A stretch of 16,320 nucleotides of DNA from an uncultured Collinsella sp. (GCA_900543605.1 UQSK01000041.1:1-16320); one strand, 5' to 3'; shown: positions 1 through 6,823, numbered from the stretch's first letter. Made by a program: numbers and translations. Notes: generated by a model from the sequence alone, not told the origin.

Positions 1-30
1 CGTGGGCTCGGAGATGTGTATAAGAGACAG
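1..30. other. Nextera transposase adapter (sequencing artefact)
   Basis: The first 30 bases match the 3' part of the Illumina Nextera Read-2 adapter and end in the Tn5 mosaic end GATGTGTATAAGAGACAG. This is library-preparation sequence, not genome. Any ORF using it, such as the one starting MYKRQ at position 16, is artificial. The genuine sequence starts at position 31. Confidence 0.98.
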
Positions 31-906
31 GTGGGGGATATCGAAGGCCCGGTAGCCGCAGTCGTAGGCGTGGGCCTGAGCCTCGCGGATGTTCCAGCAG
101 ATGTCGCAGGCGCGGTGTGCGTCCGAGCCAAAAGTGATCGGCACCTCGGCGTGGGCAAAGCAGCGCAAAAGGCCGGTCGTGGGGTAGTAATCGTCGAGCC
201 CCTTGCGCGGCGCGGCTGTCGAGACCTCAACGCGGCGGCCCGTGTCGTGGGCGCACTCGGCCATCTGCTGCCAGAACGGCGCGGGGTCAAAGTCGGGCGC
301 AAAGCCTTCCTTCGAAAAGCGCATGATCAGGTCGGGGTGGGCCATCACATCAAAGTTGAGTGAGCTTTCGCAAGCACGGCACCAGTCGTCGACGTAGCGC
401 TCCCACACGCCGAGCACGCCAAGGTTTTCCCAAACGTGCAGGTTGGTGTCGTCGTCGATCCAACCGCAGCGCGAATCGGGTGTATCGGGACGAGCGACGT
501 TTTCCGTTCCCGCCGTGCCCGCGGCGCCGGCCATGATATCGCCTGGGTTGCCAATCCAATGCACGCTGCCCAAGCGCACTATGGCACCCGCGGACCAGCG
601 CTCAACCAAAGGATCGCAACCTTCGTACCAGTCGCATTCAAAGCCATAGACAAGCTCGAGCTCCGGCGCGATCTGCGCGGCGAGCTTGCGGGCGTCCTCA
701 AATGCCAGGCGATGTGCCGTCAGGTCGCCCTCGACAACTTGCACTTCGCAGTTGGCGTCCATGCTGGCGGGCAGGGTGAGATGGTCGGTCGAGACCATAG
801 CGCGGCAGCCGGCCGCAGCAGCGGCGCGAACGTTGTCCTCAAACGAGGCATGGCCATCCGAAAACGAAGTGTGGGTGTGGCAATCGACCAGCGGGCAGGT
901 GGGCAT
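31..906 (-). CDS. PHP-domain phosphoesterase, histidinol-phosphatase (HisK/HisJ)-like, 3' end cut off
   Basis: The frame runs from ATG at 906 (AAAGGAG a few bases upstream) for 292 codons without a stop and continues into the adapter, so the C-terminus is missing. Visible PHP metal-site motifs are HTHTSFSDG (residues 10-18), TDH (40-42), GFEC (88-91), H116, AHPD (189-192) and GSDAHR (260-265). These are the motifs of polymerase-and-histidinol-phosphatase family trinuclear metal enzymes. HisK-type enzymes hydrolyse L-histidinol phosphate in histidine biosynthesis and are about 260-290 residues, so little is probably lost. No other his gene lies in the window, so the substrate is not fixed; another phosphoesterase role is possible. 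It is transcribed away from the LarC-like gene across a 316-bp divergent intergenic region. Confidence 0.85.
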
Positions 907-1023
907 GGCGACTCCTTTGCATTTGGCGAATCCGCTCCATTGTAATGGCGCAGCTCTCAACACGCCGCGCACGCCGGAGCTCGAAATCGATTGGAAAGGC
1001 TGCACGGCCTCGCTTGCTCCAAT

Positions 1024-1084
1024 ACATGTACATCAGCCTCCAAAAGCTGCAAATAATGACATGTTTGGAGGCTGATGTACATGT
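1024..1084. repeat. Perfect 21-bp inverted repeat in a divergent intergenic region
   Basis: Positions 1024-1044 are the exact reverse complement of 1064-1084, around a 19-nt loop (1045-1063). The arms begin ACATGTACATCAGCC and contain the palindrome ATGTACAT. The decamer ACATGTTTGG also occurs as a direct repeat at 1060-1069 and 1079-1088. No T-tract follows either side, so it is not a classic terminator. It is the only notable structure in the 316-bp gap 907-1222. It could be an operator for the two divergent genes, a structured RNA, or a dispersed palindromic repeat. Confidence 0.85.
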
Positions 1085-1222
1085 TTGGCCGGGGCGGTGG
1101 AGTGTCGGTTTCTTGTCGACAAGGAAAATTGCGCTCATCACGCGCCGTCACACTCGCGCAGCCTGCGATGTGCTAGCGTTTGGGTGAACAAAACGAGCCC
1201 GCGCGGAAAGGATCCAGACCGT

Positions 1223-1708
1223 ATGCAATGCGATAGCACATCCCCGCTGTCTCGCGAGACTGATGCGCCCGAAACTATCGTCAAACTGGAGTGCGACATC
1301 GATGATGCGTCGCCCGAGGTGCTTGCCTACGCTGCCGATTGCCTGCGCAAGGCCGGCGCCCGCGAGGTGCATTGGTTGCCGCTTTACTGCAAAAAGGGCC
1401 GCCCCGGCTGGCAGCTGCAGGTAATCTGCTCGCACGATGATATTGAGCGCTTGCAGACGATTATCTTTTTGGAGACCACGACCAACGCCATTCGTCGCCA
1501 GGTGATGGAACGCGTTTGCCTGCCACGCCGCTTTGAGCGCGTAACGACGCCATGGGGCGAGGTATCCGTTAAGGTGGCGACCCTGCCCGACGGCAGCGAG
1601 CGCGCGGCTCCCGAGTACGAGGATTGCGCCCGTCTTGCCCGCGAACATGGCGTGCCGCTCCAACGCGTGATGCAGGCGGCTCAGAGCGCGGCGCTGCGAT
1701 TCGAGTAA
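1223..1708 (+). CDS. Stand-alone LarC C-terminal domain protein (nickel-pincer cofactor family, DUF111)
   Basis: The start ATG at 1223 is preceded by GGAAAGGA at a good distance; the frame is open farther upstream but without a ribosome site. The product is 161 residues. The body matches, from memory, the C-terminal half (LarC2) of LarC nickel-insertion cyclometallases: LECDIDDASPEVLAY (residues 22-36), CKKGRPGWQ (56-64), LETTTNAIRR (83-92), a TPWGEVSVKVA segment (109-119) and PEYEDCARLAREHGVP (130-145). LarC inserts nickel into the pincer cofactor of lactate racemase; full proteins are about 400 residues, and in Lactobacillus plantarum the LarC1 and LarC2 parts are joined by ribosomal frameshifting. 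No LarC1, LarB, LarE or LarA is seen here. The role of the isolated domain is unknown. Confidence 0.82.
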   Translation: MQCDSTSPLSRETDAPETIVKLECDIDDASPEVLAYAADCLRKAGAREVHWLPLYCKKGRPGWQLQVICSHDDIERLQTIIFLETTTNAIRRQVMERVCLPRRFERVTTPWGEVSVKVATLPDGSERAAPEYEDCARLAREHGVPLQRVMQAAQSAALRFE

Positions 1709-1781
1709 CACGGTAGATGGGCTCCGCATCCGCCGGACCCCGTATTCAGCCCCCATCAACCCCATTCGAAAGGATCTCCCC

Positions 1782-2330
1782 ATGAAATACCTCATCGCTT
1801 CTGACATCCACGGCTCGGCATACTGGACCGAACGCCTTTGCGCCGCCATCGAGTCCGAGCAGCCCGATCGCATTGTGCTGCTGGGCGACCTGCTCTACCA
1901 CGGCCCGCGTAACGACCTGCCGCGCGACTACGCTCCCAAGCGCGTGATTCCGCTGCTCAACGCCCTGGCCGACCGCATCATCGCGGTGCGCGGCAACTGC
2001 GACGCCGAGGTCGACCAGATGGTGCTCGACTTTCCCATCATGGCCGACTATGCCACGTTATTCGACGAGAACGGCCGCGAGCTGTTCCTGACGCACGGCC
2101 ACGTTTTTGGCGCCGGTATGCACAACAGCGTCGACCACGCGCCCGCGCTGCCCGAGAGCTCCGCGCTCGTCTACGGTCACACGCACATCAAGGTCAACGA
2201 AGCGAGCGAGGAGCATCCTGGTCTGTGGCTCTTCAACTCCGGCAGCGTGAGCATCCCCAAGGACGGCACGCACAGCTACGGCGTCTACGAGGGCGGTGCG
2301 TTCCGCCACGTGATCATGGAGGAGGACTAA
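1782..2330 (+). CDS. yfcE: YfcE/MJ0936-type metallophosphoesterase
   Basis: 182 residues, starting at ATG 1782 behind GAAAGGATC. Calcineurin-like phosphoesterase motifs are in order: SDIHG (7-11), GDLL (35-38), GNCD (71-74), THGH (104-107) and GHTH (132-135). Together these give the dinuclear metal site. Length and the compact GNCD form fit the YfcE family, soluble phosphodiesterases active on model phosphodiesters with uncertain physiological substrates. It lies 73 bp after the LarC-like gene. The mazG start codon follows its stop by 2 bp, so the two are probably cotranscribed and translationally coupled; the mazG ribosome site lies inside the last codons of this gene. Family assignment is firm, substrate is not. 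Confidence 0.9.
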   Translation: MKYLIASDIHGSAYWTERLCAAIESEQPDRIVLLGDLLYHGPRNDLPRDYAPKRVIPLLNALADRIIAVRGNCDAEVDQMVLDFPIMADYATLFDENGRELFLTHGHVFGAGMHNSVDHAPALPESSALVYGHTHIKVNEASEEHPGLWLFNSGSVSIPKDGTHSYGVYEGGAFRHVIMEED

Positions 2331-2332
2331 CC

Positions 2333-3193
2333 GTGGCACAGCATATGGCTCAGCAAAATGCCGAGGGCTCGCGCGATTTGTCCACGCTGGTCGACGCGTC
2401 GGCCGAGCTACAACATCTGGTGCAGACCGTCTGGCGCTTGCGTCAGCCCGACGGCTGCCCGTGGGACCGCGAGCAGACGCACCGCAGCATTGGCAAGAAC
2501 ATGATCGAGGAGGCCTACGAGGCGCTCGACTGCATCGAGGCGGACGACGCGGTTCACCTGCGTGAGGAGCTGGGCGACGTGCTCATGCAGGTCGTACTGC
2601 ACGCGCAGATTGCGGCGGACGCCGGCGAGTTTACGCTGGCCGACGTGGCGCGCGATATCGACGCCAAACTCATTCGCCGTCATCCGCACGTGTTTGGCGA
2701 TGTGGATGCCGACAGCTCCGACGAGGTACTCAAGATTTGGGACGAGGTCAAGCTTGCCGAGAGGGCTGCCAAGGACAAGGCCGTGGCGGCAGGCGAGGCT
2801 GCGCCCGAGGGCCTGCTCGACGGCGTGCCCACGCATCTGCCGGCGCTGATGCAGGCTCAGAAGGTGTCGCGCAAGGCGGCTGCCGTGGGCTTTGAGTGGG
2901 AGACGGTCCAGGATGTGTGGGACGAGGTTGCCGAGGAGCGTGCCGAGTTTGAGGCCGAGGCCCCTGGCTCGCCCGAGCGCGAAATGGAGTTTGGCGACCT
3001 GCTCTTTGCTTTGGTCAACGTCGCGCGCAAGGAGGGCATTGACGCCGAGAGCGCCCTTCGTGCCAGCACGGCAAAGTTCCGCCGTCGCTGGGCCGCGATG
3101 GAGCAGATGGCGGCCGATGCTCACGTGGATCTTGCCGAGCTTTCGACCCACGGTCTCAACGACCTGTGGGATGCCGCAAAGGCGGAGGAGTAA
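2333..3193 (+). CDS. mazG: Nucleoside triphosphate pyrophosphohydrolase MazG
   Basis: 286 residues from GTG 2333, chosen because GGAGGAGGA ends about 8 nt upstream; ATG 2345 is a less well-placed alternative. MazG hydrolyses NTPs to NMP and pyrophosphate and removes non-canonical or excess nucleotides. The N-terminal domain carries the all-alpha NTP-PPase signature: EEAYEAL (59-65) followed by EELGDVL (78-84), whose acidic residues bind magnesium. It is followed by RRHPHVFGD and KIWDEVK, typical of MazG. A second, degenerate MazG domain occupies the C-terminal half (EMEFGDLLFALVNVAR), as in E. coli MazG (263 residues). It ends in a strong terminator, upstream of eno. The mazG-eno neighbourhood is conserved in actinobacteria. 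Confidence 0.95.
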   Translation: MAQHMAQQNAEGSRDLSTLVDASAELQHLVQTVWRLRQPDGCPWDREQTHRSIGKNMIEEAYEALDCIEADDAVHLREELGDVLMQVVLHAQIAADAGEFTLADVARDIDAKLIRRHPHVFGDVDADSSDEVLKIWDEVKLAERAAKDKAVAAGEAAPEGLLDGVPTHLPALMQAQKVSRKAAAVGFEWETVQDVWDEVAEERAEFEAEAPGSPEREMEFGDLLFALVNVARKEGIDAESALRASTAKFRRRWAAMEQMAADAHVDLAELSTHGLNDLWDAAKAEE

Positions 3194-3197
3194 GACT

Positions 3198-3243
3198 GCG
3201 GGAACGACGGGCTGACACGCCTCATCGTTCCCGCTAAATTTTT
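3198..3243 (+). terminator. Rho-independent terminator after mazG
   Basis: A 10-bp perfect stem GCGGGAACGA (3198-3207) / TCGTTCCCGC (3225-3234), with a 17-nt loop that can pair further internally, is followed by TAAATTTTT. It starts 5 nt after the mazG stop and separates the upstream operon from eno. Confidence 0.85.
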
Positions 3244-3254
3244 CGAAAATCAAG

Positions 3255-3283
3255 TGTATCCCTCGGCTAACTTAGGGCATAAT
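3255..3283 (+). promoter_or_regulatory. Possible eno promoter
   Basis: A -10-like CATAAT lies at 3278-3283, about 100 bp before the eno start and after the mazG terminator, so a promoter is expected in this gap. The hexamer 17 nt upstream (TGTATC, 3255-3260) is a poor -35 match. The -10 is flanked by the direct repeats listed separately. Confidence 0.35.
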
Positions 3284-3309
3284 GCAAAAAGTGCGACATG
3301 GCTAACTTA
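3265..3309. repeat. Direct repeat GGCTAACTTA flanking the eno promoter region
   Basis: The decamer GGCTAACTTA occurs at 3265-3274 and 3300-3309, 35 bp start to start, either side of the candidate -10 box CATAAT (3278-3283). The placement suggests a paired regulator site, but two copies of a 10-mer are thin evidence. Confidence 0.6.
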
Positions 3310-3383
3310 CGGAGGCGCGCCTCTACAGCGTGCAAGCCGCGTCGCCAAGCATTCAACCCGTTTCCAAGTGAGAGGGAGACAAC

Positions 3384-4673
3384 ATGAGCGATATTTTGGA
3401 CGTCTACGGTCGCGAGGTGCTCGACAGCCGCGGCAATCCCACCGTCGAGGTCGAGGTCGTGCTCGAGGACGGCAGCTTTGGCCGCGCAATGGTGCCTTCG
3501 GGTGCTTCGACCGGCGCCTTTGAGGCCTGCGAGCTGCGCGATGGCGACAAGGGCCGCTACCTGGGCAAGGGTGTTTTGCAGGCCGTCGAGCACGTCAACA
3601 ACGAGTGCGCTAACGCCGTCGTGGGCCTCGACGCCTTCAATCAGCGCGCCGTCGATGCCGCGCTGATTGCCGCGGACGGTACCCCCAACAAGACCAAGCT
3701 CGGTGCCAACGCCATCCTGGGCGTGTCGCTGGCCGTCGCCCGCGCCGCTGCCGAGTCGGCGGGCCTGTCACTGTACCAGTACCTGGGCGGCGTCAACGCC
3801 CATCTGCTGCCCACGCCCATGATGAACATCCTCAACGGCGGCGTGCATGCCGACAATAACGTTGACTTCCAGGAGTTTATGATCATGCCGGTGGGCGCCC
3901 CGAGCTTTGCCGAGGGCCTGCGTTGGTGCGCCGAGGTCTACCACACCCTCAAGGGCGTGCTGCACGAGGCCGGCCTGGGCGGCGGCGTGGGCGACGAGGG
4001 CGGCTTTGCCCCCAACCTTAAGACCAATGCCGAGCCGTTCGAGTACATCACCAAGGCCGTCGAGAAGGCTGGCTTTAAGCCCGGCGTCGACTTTATGTAC
4101 GCCATGGACCCGGCCTCGACCGAGTTCTACAACGCTGAGACCGGTATGTACGAGCTCAAGGGCGAGGGCGTTGAGTACACGAGCGCCCAGATGGTCGATT
4201 ACTGGGAGAAGCTCGTCGACACTTATCCCATCATCTCCATCGAGGACGGCATGGCCGAGGAGGACTGGGACGGCTGGGTCGAGCTTACCCGCCGCATTGG
4301 CAATAAGGTGCAGCTCGTAGGCGACGACCTGTTCGTCACCAACACCGAGCGCCTCAAGAAGGGCATCGAGCTTGGTGCCGCCAACGCGATCCTGGTCAAG
4401 GTCAACCAGATCGGTACGCTCACCGAGTCGCTCGAGGCCATCGAGACCGCCAAGGAGGCCGGCTACGCCTGCATCGTGAGTCACCGCTCCGGCGAGACCG
4501 AGGACTCCACGATCGCCGACCTGGTCGTGGGCGTCAACGCCGGCCAGATCAAGTCGGGCGCCCCGTGCCGCAGCGATCGCATCGCCAAGTACAACCAGCT
4601 CATCCGCATCGAGGACGAGCTCGAGGGCAGTGCGCGCTACGCCGGCAAGGCCGCGTTCTACAACATTCGCTAA
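3384..4673 (+). CDS. eno: Enolase (phosphopyruvate hydratase)
   Basis: 429 residues, the normal length for bacterial enolase, starting at ATG 3384 behind GAGAGGGAG. It interconverts 2-phosphoglycerate and phosphoenolpyruvate in glycolysis, in the cytosol. All key elements are visible: SRGNPTVE (15-22), the lid SGASTGAFEA (39-48), H155, E164, GDEGGFAPN with E205, magnesium ligands D242, E287 and D314, catalytic K339, the signature segment VSHRSGETEDS (365-375), and K390. There is no sign of truncation or transfer. The gene has its own upstream gap and its own terminator, so it is probably monocistronic. Its place between mazG and divIC/ppx matches the actinobacterial order. Confidence 0.99.
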   Translation: MSDILDVYGREVLDSRGNPTVEVEVVLEDGSFGRAMVPSGASTGAFEACELRDGDKGRYLGKGVLQAVEHVNNECANAVVGLDAFNQRAVDAALIAADGTPNKTKLGANAILGVSLAVARAAAESAGLSLYQYLGGVNAHLLPTPMMNILNGGVHADNNVDFQEFMIMPVGAPSFAEGLRWCAEVYHTLKGVLHEAGLGGGVGDEGGFAPNLKTNAEPFEYITKAVEKAGFKPGVDFMYAMDPASTEFYNAETGMYELKGEGVEYTSAQMVDYWEKLVDTYPIISIEDGMAEEDWDGWVELTRRIGNKVQLVGDDLFVTNTERLKKGIELGAANAILVKVNQIGTLTESLEAIETAKEAGYACIVSHRSGETEDSTIADLVVGVNAGQIKSGAPCRSDRIAKYNQLIRIEDELEGSARYAGKAAFYNIR

Positions 4674-4746
4674 ACAGGCGAATTTGGCGAGGGGGAGGCT
4701 GACTCGGTTCCGCCCCCGCCTTGGCTGGACGCCGCAAAGCGCTGTG

Positions 4747-4779
4747 GGCGCTGGGCCATATGGCTCAGCGCCTTTTTTA
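4747..4779 (+). terminator. Rho-independent terminator of eno
   Basis: The stem GGCGCTG (4747-4753) / CAGCGCC (4766-4772) continues inward through GCCATATGGC, and is followed directly by TTTTTT (4773-4778). It is a near-perfect hairpin about 75 nt after the eno stop. A GC-rich bulged hairpin lies just before it (about 4686-4722). Confidence 0.93.
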
Positions 4780-4817
4780 TGTCGAGCAAAGGCTGTCGAA
4801 GGCGGTGTGCGCGCTCG

Positions 4818-4826
4818 TGCTATAAC
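4818..4826 (+). promoter_or_regulatory. Extended -10 promoter for divIC-ppx
   Basis: TGCTATAAC gives a TGn extension plus a near-consensus -10 hexamer (TATAAC, 4821-4826). It lies just after the eno terminator and about 44 nt before the divIC start. No good -35 is seen, which is normal for extended -10 promoters. Confidence 0.55.
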
Positions 4827-4869
4827 TAAAGGACTTAGCGCAAACAAACCTCAACCGCACAAGGCGCAC

Positions 4870-5634
4870 ATGGATCAGATTTACGACAACAGGTACTATT
4901 CCGCCGGTTCGCGTGAGCCGTTGCCTCGCCGTGCGCGCACGGTGCAGCTCGGTGGGTCCGCCTACGCCGGCGCCGACCGCTCCATGCAGCGCCCGACAAG
5001 TACCTCGCGCCCCAATGCTCAAGTGAATACTTCGACAGATGGACCGGTGCGCCCGGCACGTTCGACACATGCGTCGCGTCCCTCGGCCCAGACGCACGAC
5101 AGGTCGAGCAGGCCTTCGAGCCGTCTTTCGGGCTCGGACTTTATGCGCTACGCCAACGACAATGCGGTAGTCAAGGCGATCTATGACTTTACGCATGGCT
5201 CTCTGCGTCCGCTGTTTATCGGTATCGTGGTGGCGCTGGCGCTCGTAAGCCTGTATTTTCCCGTACGCGACCTGTACGTGGCAAAACGCTCGAGCGACAT
5301 CTTGGCCAAGCAGGTCGAGATTCGCCAGCAATACAATGATGAGCTGCAAAAAAGCGTCGACAAGCTGCTCTCGGAGGAGGGTATCAAGGATGCGGCATCC
5401 GAGGACCTGGGCTTGGTGATGCCTGGCGAGACTAGGATTGATGTCTTGGGCTTGGACGATGATTCGGACTCGTCGTCGGCTGAAAAGAAGTCGTCGAACG
5501 CCAAGAAGGCCAGCGAAGTTGCCAAGGAAATCGAAGAAGTCGGTAGGGACGCGCCGTGGTACATCCAGGCGCTCGACATGCTGTTTGGATTTAACGGCGT
5601 CGAGGGCCAGACGGTCGTGTCCAACGGCGAGTAG
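4870..5634 (+). CDS. DivIC/FtsB-like septum formation initiator family protein
   Basis: 254 residues from ATG 4870; only a weak AAGGCG precedes it, and the frame is open upstream, so the start is the least certain part. The N-terminal 90 or so residues are a low-complexity Ser/Pro/Arg/Thr-rich cytoplasmic tail. One membrane helix follows at about 112-131, then a coiled-coil-like helix (135-168), then the DivIC-type EDLGLVMPGET segment (178-188) and a Ser/Lys/Glu-rich tail. DivIC/FtsB proteins are bitopic division proteins that work with FtsL and FtsQ/DivIB at the septum. Gene position between eno and ppx matches the actinobacterial divIC (Rv1024 in Mycobacterium tuberculosis). The tail is longer than in classic FtsB (about 100 residues). 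Confidence 0.85.
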   Translation: MDQIYDNRYYSAGSREPLPRRARTVQLGGSAYAGADRSMQRPTSTSRPNAQVNTSTDGPVRPARSTHASRPSAQTHDRSSRPSSRLSGSDFMRYANDNAVVKAIYDFTHGSLRPLFIGIVVALALVSLYFPVRDLYVAKRSSDILAKQVEIRQQYNDELQKSVDKLLSEEGIKDAASEDLGLVMPGETRIDVLGLDDDSDSSSAEKKSSNAKKASEVAKEIEEVGRDAPWYIQALDMLFGFNGVEGQTVVSNGE

Positions 5635-5654
5635 CGCCCGGAGGGGAGCCCGCA

Positions 5655-6656
5655 ATGACAAATTGCAAACGATATAAGGTGGCCGCGATCGACCTGGGAA
5701 CGGTGTCGTCGCGACTGGTGCTAGCGCAGGTCGAGGGCGGGGCGATCGTGGGATCGTCCAAGCATACCGAGATTACCGATCTGGGCGAAGGCGTGGACGC
5801 GACGGGCCGCTTTTGCGAGGCGGCGGTCGAGCGCGTGCTCGCCGCATGCCGCATGTTTGTGGACGAGGCGCGTGCCTTTGGGGCCGTGTGCGTCTGTACC
5901 ACGTGCACGAGTGCCGCGCGCGATGCGTCCAACGCCGCACTGCTGCTGGACGGCCTGCGCGATCTGGGGCTCGAACCGCAAGTGATTCCGGGAGAGGTCG
6001 AGGCGCGCCTGACGTTTTTTGGCGTGGCGCACGACTTTGCAGGCGAGCGCATCATCGTCGCCGATTCGGGTGGCGGATCCACGGAGCTCGCGACGGGCGT
6101 ATACGCTCCGGAGCGCGGGGTCTTTGCGCTGGAGGGCACGCGTTCGCTGGACATTGGCTGCCGTCGTGTGACGGAGCGCTTCTTCTCCGCGTTGCCGCCT
6201 GCGGACGGCGAGCTTGCCGCCGCTGGCGCATGGGCGGGCGAGCAGTTCTCCACCTATTTTGAGGGCCTGCCCAGCGACTTTGAGCGCGCCGAGCGCCTCG
6301 TTGCGGTGGGCGGTACCGTCACCACGCTCGTGGCGCTGGTCCACGAACTGGAGCCGTACGACTCGAGCTTTGTGCACCTGCGCGAGCTTTCGCTGGACCA
6401 GGTTTCGGCCGCTATCGAGCGCATGTCCACGCTGGACGTGGAGGGCATCGCCGCGCTGCCGGGCGTGCAGCCCAAGCGCGCGGGCGTGATTCTGGCCGGC
6501 GCCGTGGTGATCCGCGAGCTTATGCGTGCCGGCGGCTACAAGACGCTCACCGTAAGCGAGAACAGCCTGCTCGCTGGCATGGCCGCCACCATCAACGAGG
6601 TTCTCGACGGCGCGACTCCCACCATCGCCTGGACCCCGAGCCTGAGTGCTCTTTAA
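5655..6656 (+). CDS. Ppx/GppA family exopolyphosphatase / pppGpp phosphohydrolase
   Basis: 333 residues from ATG 5655 with GGAGGGGAG upstream, 20 bp after the divIC stop, so one operon. ASKHA-fold motifs are present: DLGTVSSRL (13-21; the family usually reads DxGSNSxR), TSAARDASN (85-93), IPGEVEARL (111-119) with the catalytic-region glutamates, DSGGGSTE (137-144), GGTVTTL (about 218-224), and SENSLLAG near the end. The family hydrolyses polyphosphate or converts pppGpp to ppGpp. The length fits the short two-domain form common in actinobacteria, lacking the HD-like C-terminal domains of E. coli Ppx (about 510 residues). Which substrate dominates cannot be read from sequence. Confidence 0.93.
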   Translation: MTNCKRYKVAAIDLGTVSSRLVLAQVEGGAIVGSSKHTEITDLGEGVDATGRFCEAAVERVLAACRMFVDEARAFGAVCVCTTCTSAARDASNAALLLDGLRDLGLEPQVIPGEVEARLTFFGVAHDFAGERIIVADSGGGSTELATGVYAPERGVFALEGTRSLDIGCRRVTERFFSALPPADGELAAAGAWAGEQFSTYFEGLPSDFERAERLVAVGGTVTTLVALVHELEPYDSSFVHLRELSLDQVSAAIERMSTLDVEGIAALPGVQPKRAGVILAGAVVIRELMRAGGYKTLTVSENSLLAGMAATINEVLDGATPTIAWTPSLSAL

Positions 6657-6664
6657 CCGTCTTC

Positions 6665-6741
6665 CTCTGAGTTGCGGTGAAATAGTTCCTAAATAAGCTG
6701 GTAAACGGTATAAACAGGATCTATTCCACCGCAACTTAGAG
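6665..6741. repeat. Long imperfect inverted repeat (21-bp arms) after ppx
   Basis: 6665-6685 pairs with 6721-6741 over 21 positions, with one A/C mismatch (6680/6726) and one G-T pair. The arms contain GTTGCGGTG and CACCGCAAC. The 35-nt loop (6686-6720) is AT-rich and unlike the flanking DNA. It lies 9 bp after the ppx stop. There is no T-tract, so it is a poor terminator candidate. It may be a dispersed palindromic repeat or act as an RNA-stabilising 3' structure for the ppx transcript. Confidence 0.85.
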
Positions 6742-6754
6742 CCCCGCCGGCGTG

Positions 6755-6794
6755 TAAAAGAAACGAGCCCGCATCCCTGGGGGACACGGGCCCG
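6755..6794 (-). terminator. Duplicate minus-strand terminator hairpin
   Basis: Reading the minus strand, 6794-6787 pairs with 6771-6764 over 8 bp (one G-U), and the tail reads TTTCTTTTA. It is the copy-1 counterpart of the terminator downstream of tRNA-Leu and follows the orphan tRNA 3' end. Confidence 0.6.
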
Positions 6795-6805
6795 TAAAAT
6801 CCAAA

Positions 6806-6823
6806 TGGTAGGGGCGGTGGGAC
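6806..6823 (-). pseudogene. tRNA-Leu 3'-end remnant
   Basis: On the minus strand these 18 nt are identical to the last 18 nt of the intact tRNA-Leu at 7002-7086: part of the T-stem, the 3' acceptor strand, the discriminator A and CCA. The rest of the tRNA is absent. It is either an attachment-site-like duplication or what is left of a second tRNA gene. Confidence 0.7.

Larger units (their letters stand above)
6743..6823. repeat. Direct repeat copy 1: tRNA-Leu 3' end plus terminator
   Basis: This segment aligns without gaps to 6939-7019 (offset exactly 196 bp). Identical blocks include CCCGCCGGC, AAAGAAACGAGC, CGCATCCCTGGGG, CACGGGC and the terminal GGTAGGGGCGGTGGGAC. In copy 2 the right end runs into the T-arm of the intact tRNA-Leu; in copy 1 the match stops at 6823 and unrelated hairpin-rich sequence follows. 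Confidence 0.85.

Noticed and set aside
16..363. Plus-strand ORF starting MYKRQ
   Set aside because: It starts in adapter sequence and is the shadow of the minus-strand PHP gene.
939..960. Promoter of the PHP gene (TTGAGA and TACAAT on the minus strand)
   Set aside because: The spacer is only 10 nt, too short for a sigma-70 type promoter; TACAAT alone is weak evidence.
1024..1084. Terminator
   Set aside because: No T-tract follows on either strand, and both flanking genes start, not end, here.
2408..3253. 281-codon minus-strand ORF
   Set aside because: Antisense shadow of mazG with no recognisable motif; long antisense ORFs are common in GC-rich DNA.
3768..4847. 359-codon minus-strand ORF
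   Set aside because: Antisense shadow of enolase, running through the eno terminator.
5721..6734. 337-codon minus-strand ORF
   Set aside because: Antisense to ppx; it begins inside the inverted repeat after ppx and has no ribosome site or motif.
6665..6741. Integron attC site
   Set aside because: The ends read GTTGCGG...CCGCAAC, which is the wrong orientation for the RYYYAAC...GTTRRRY core sites, and there is no integrase or cassette array.
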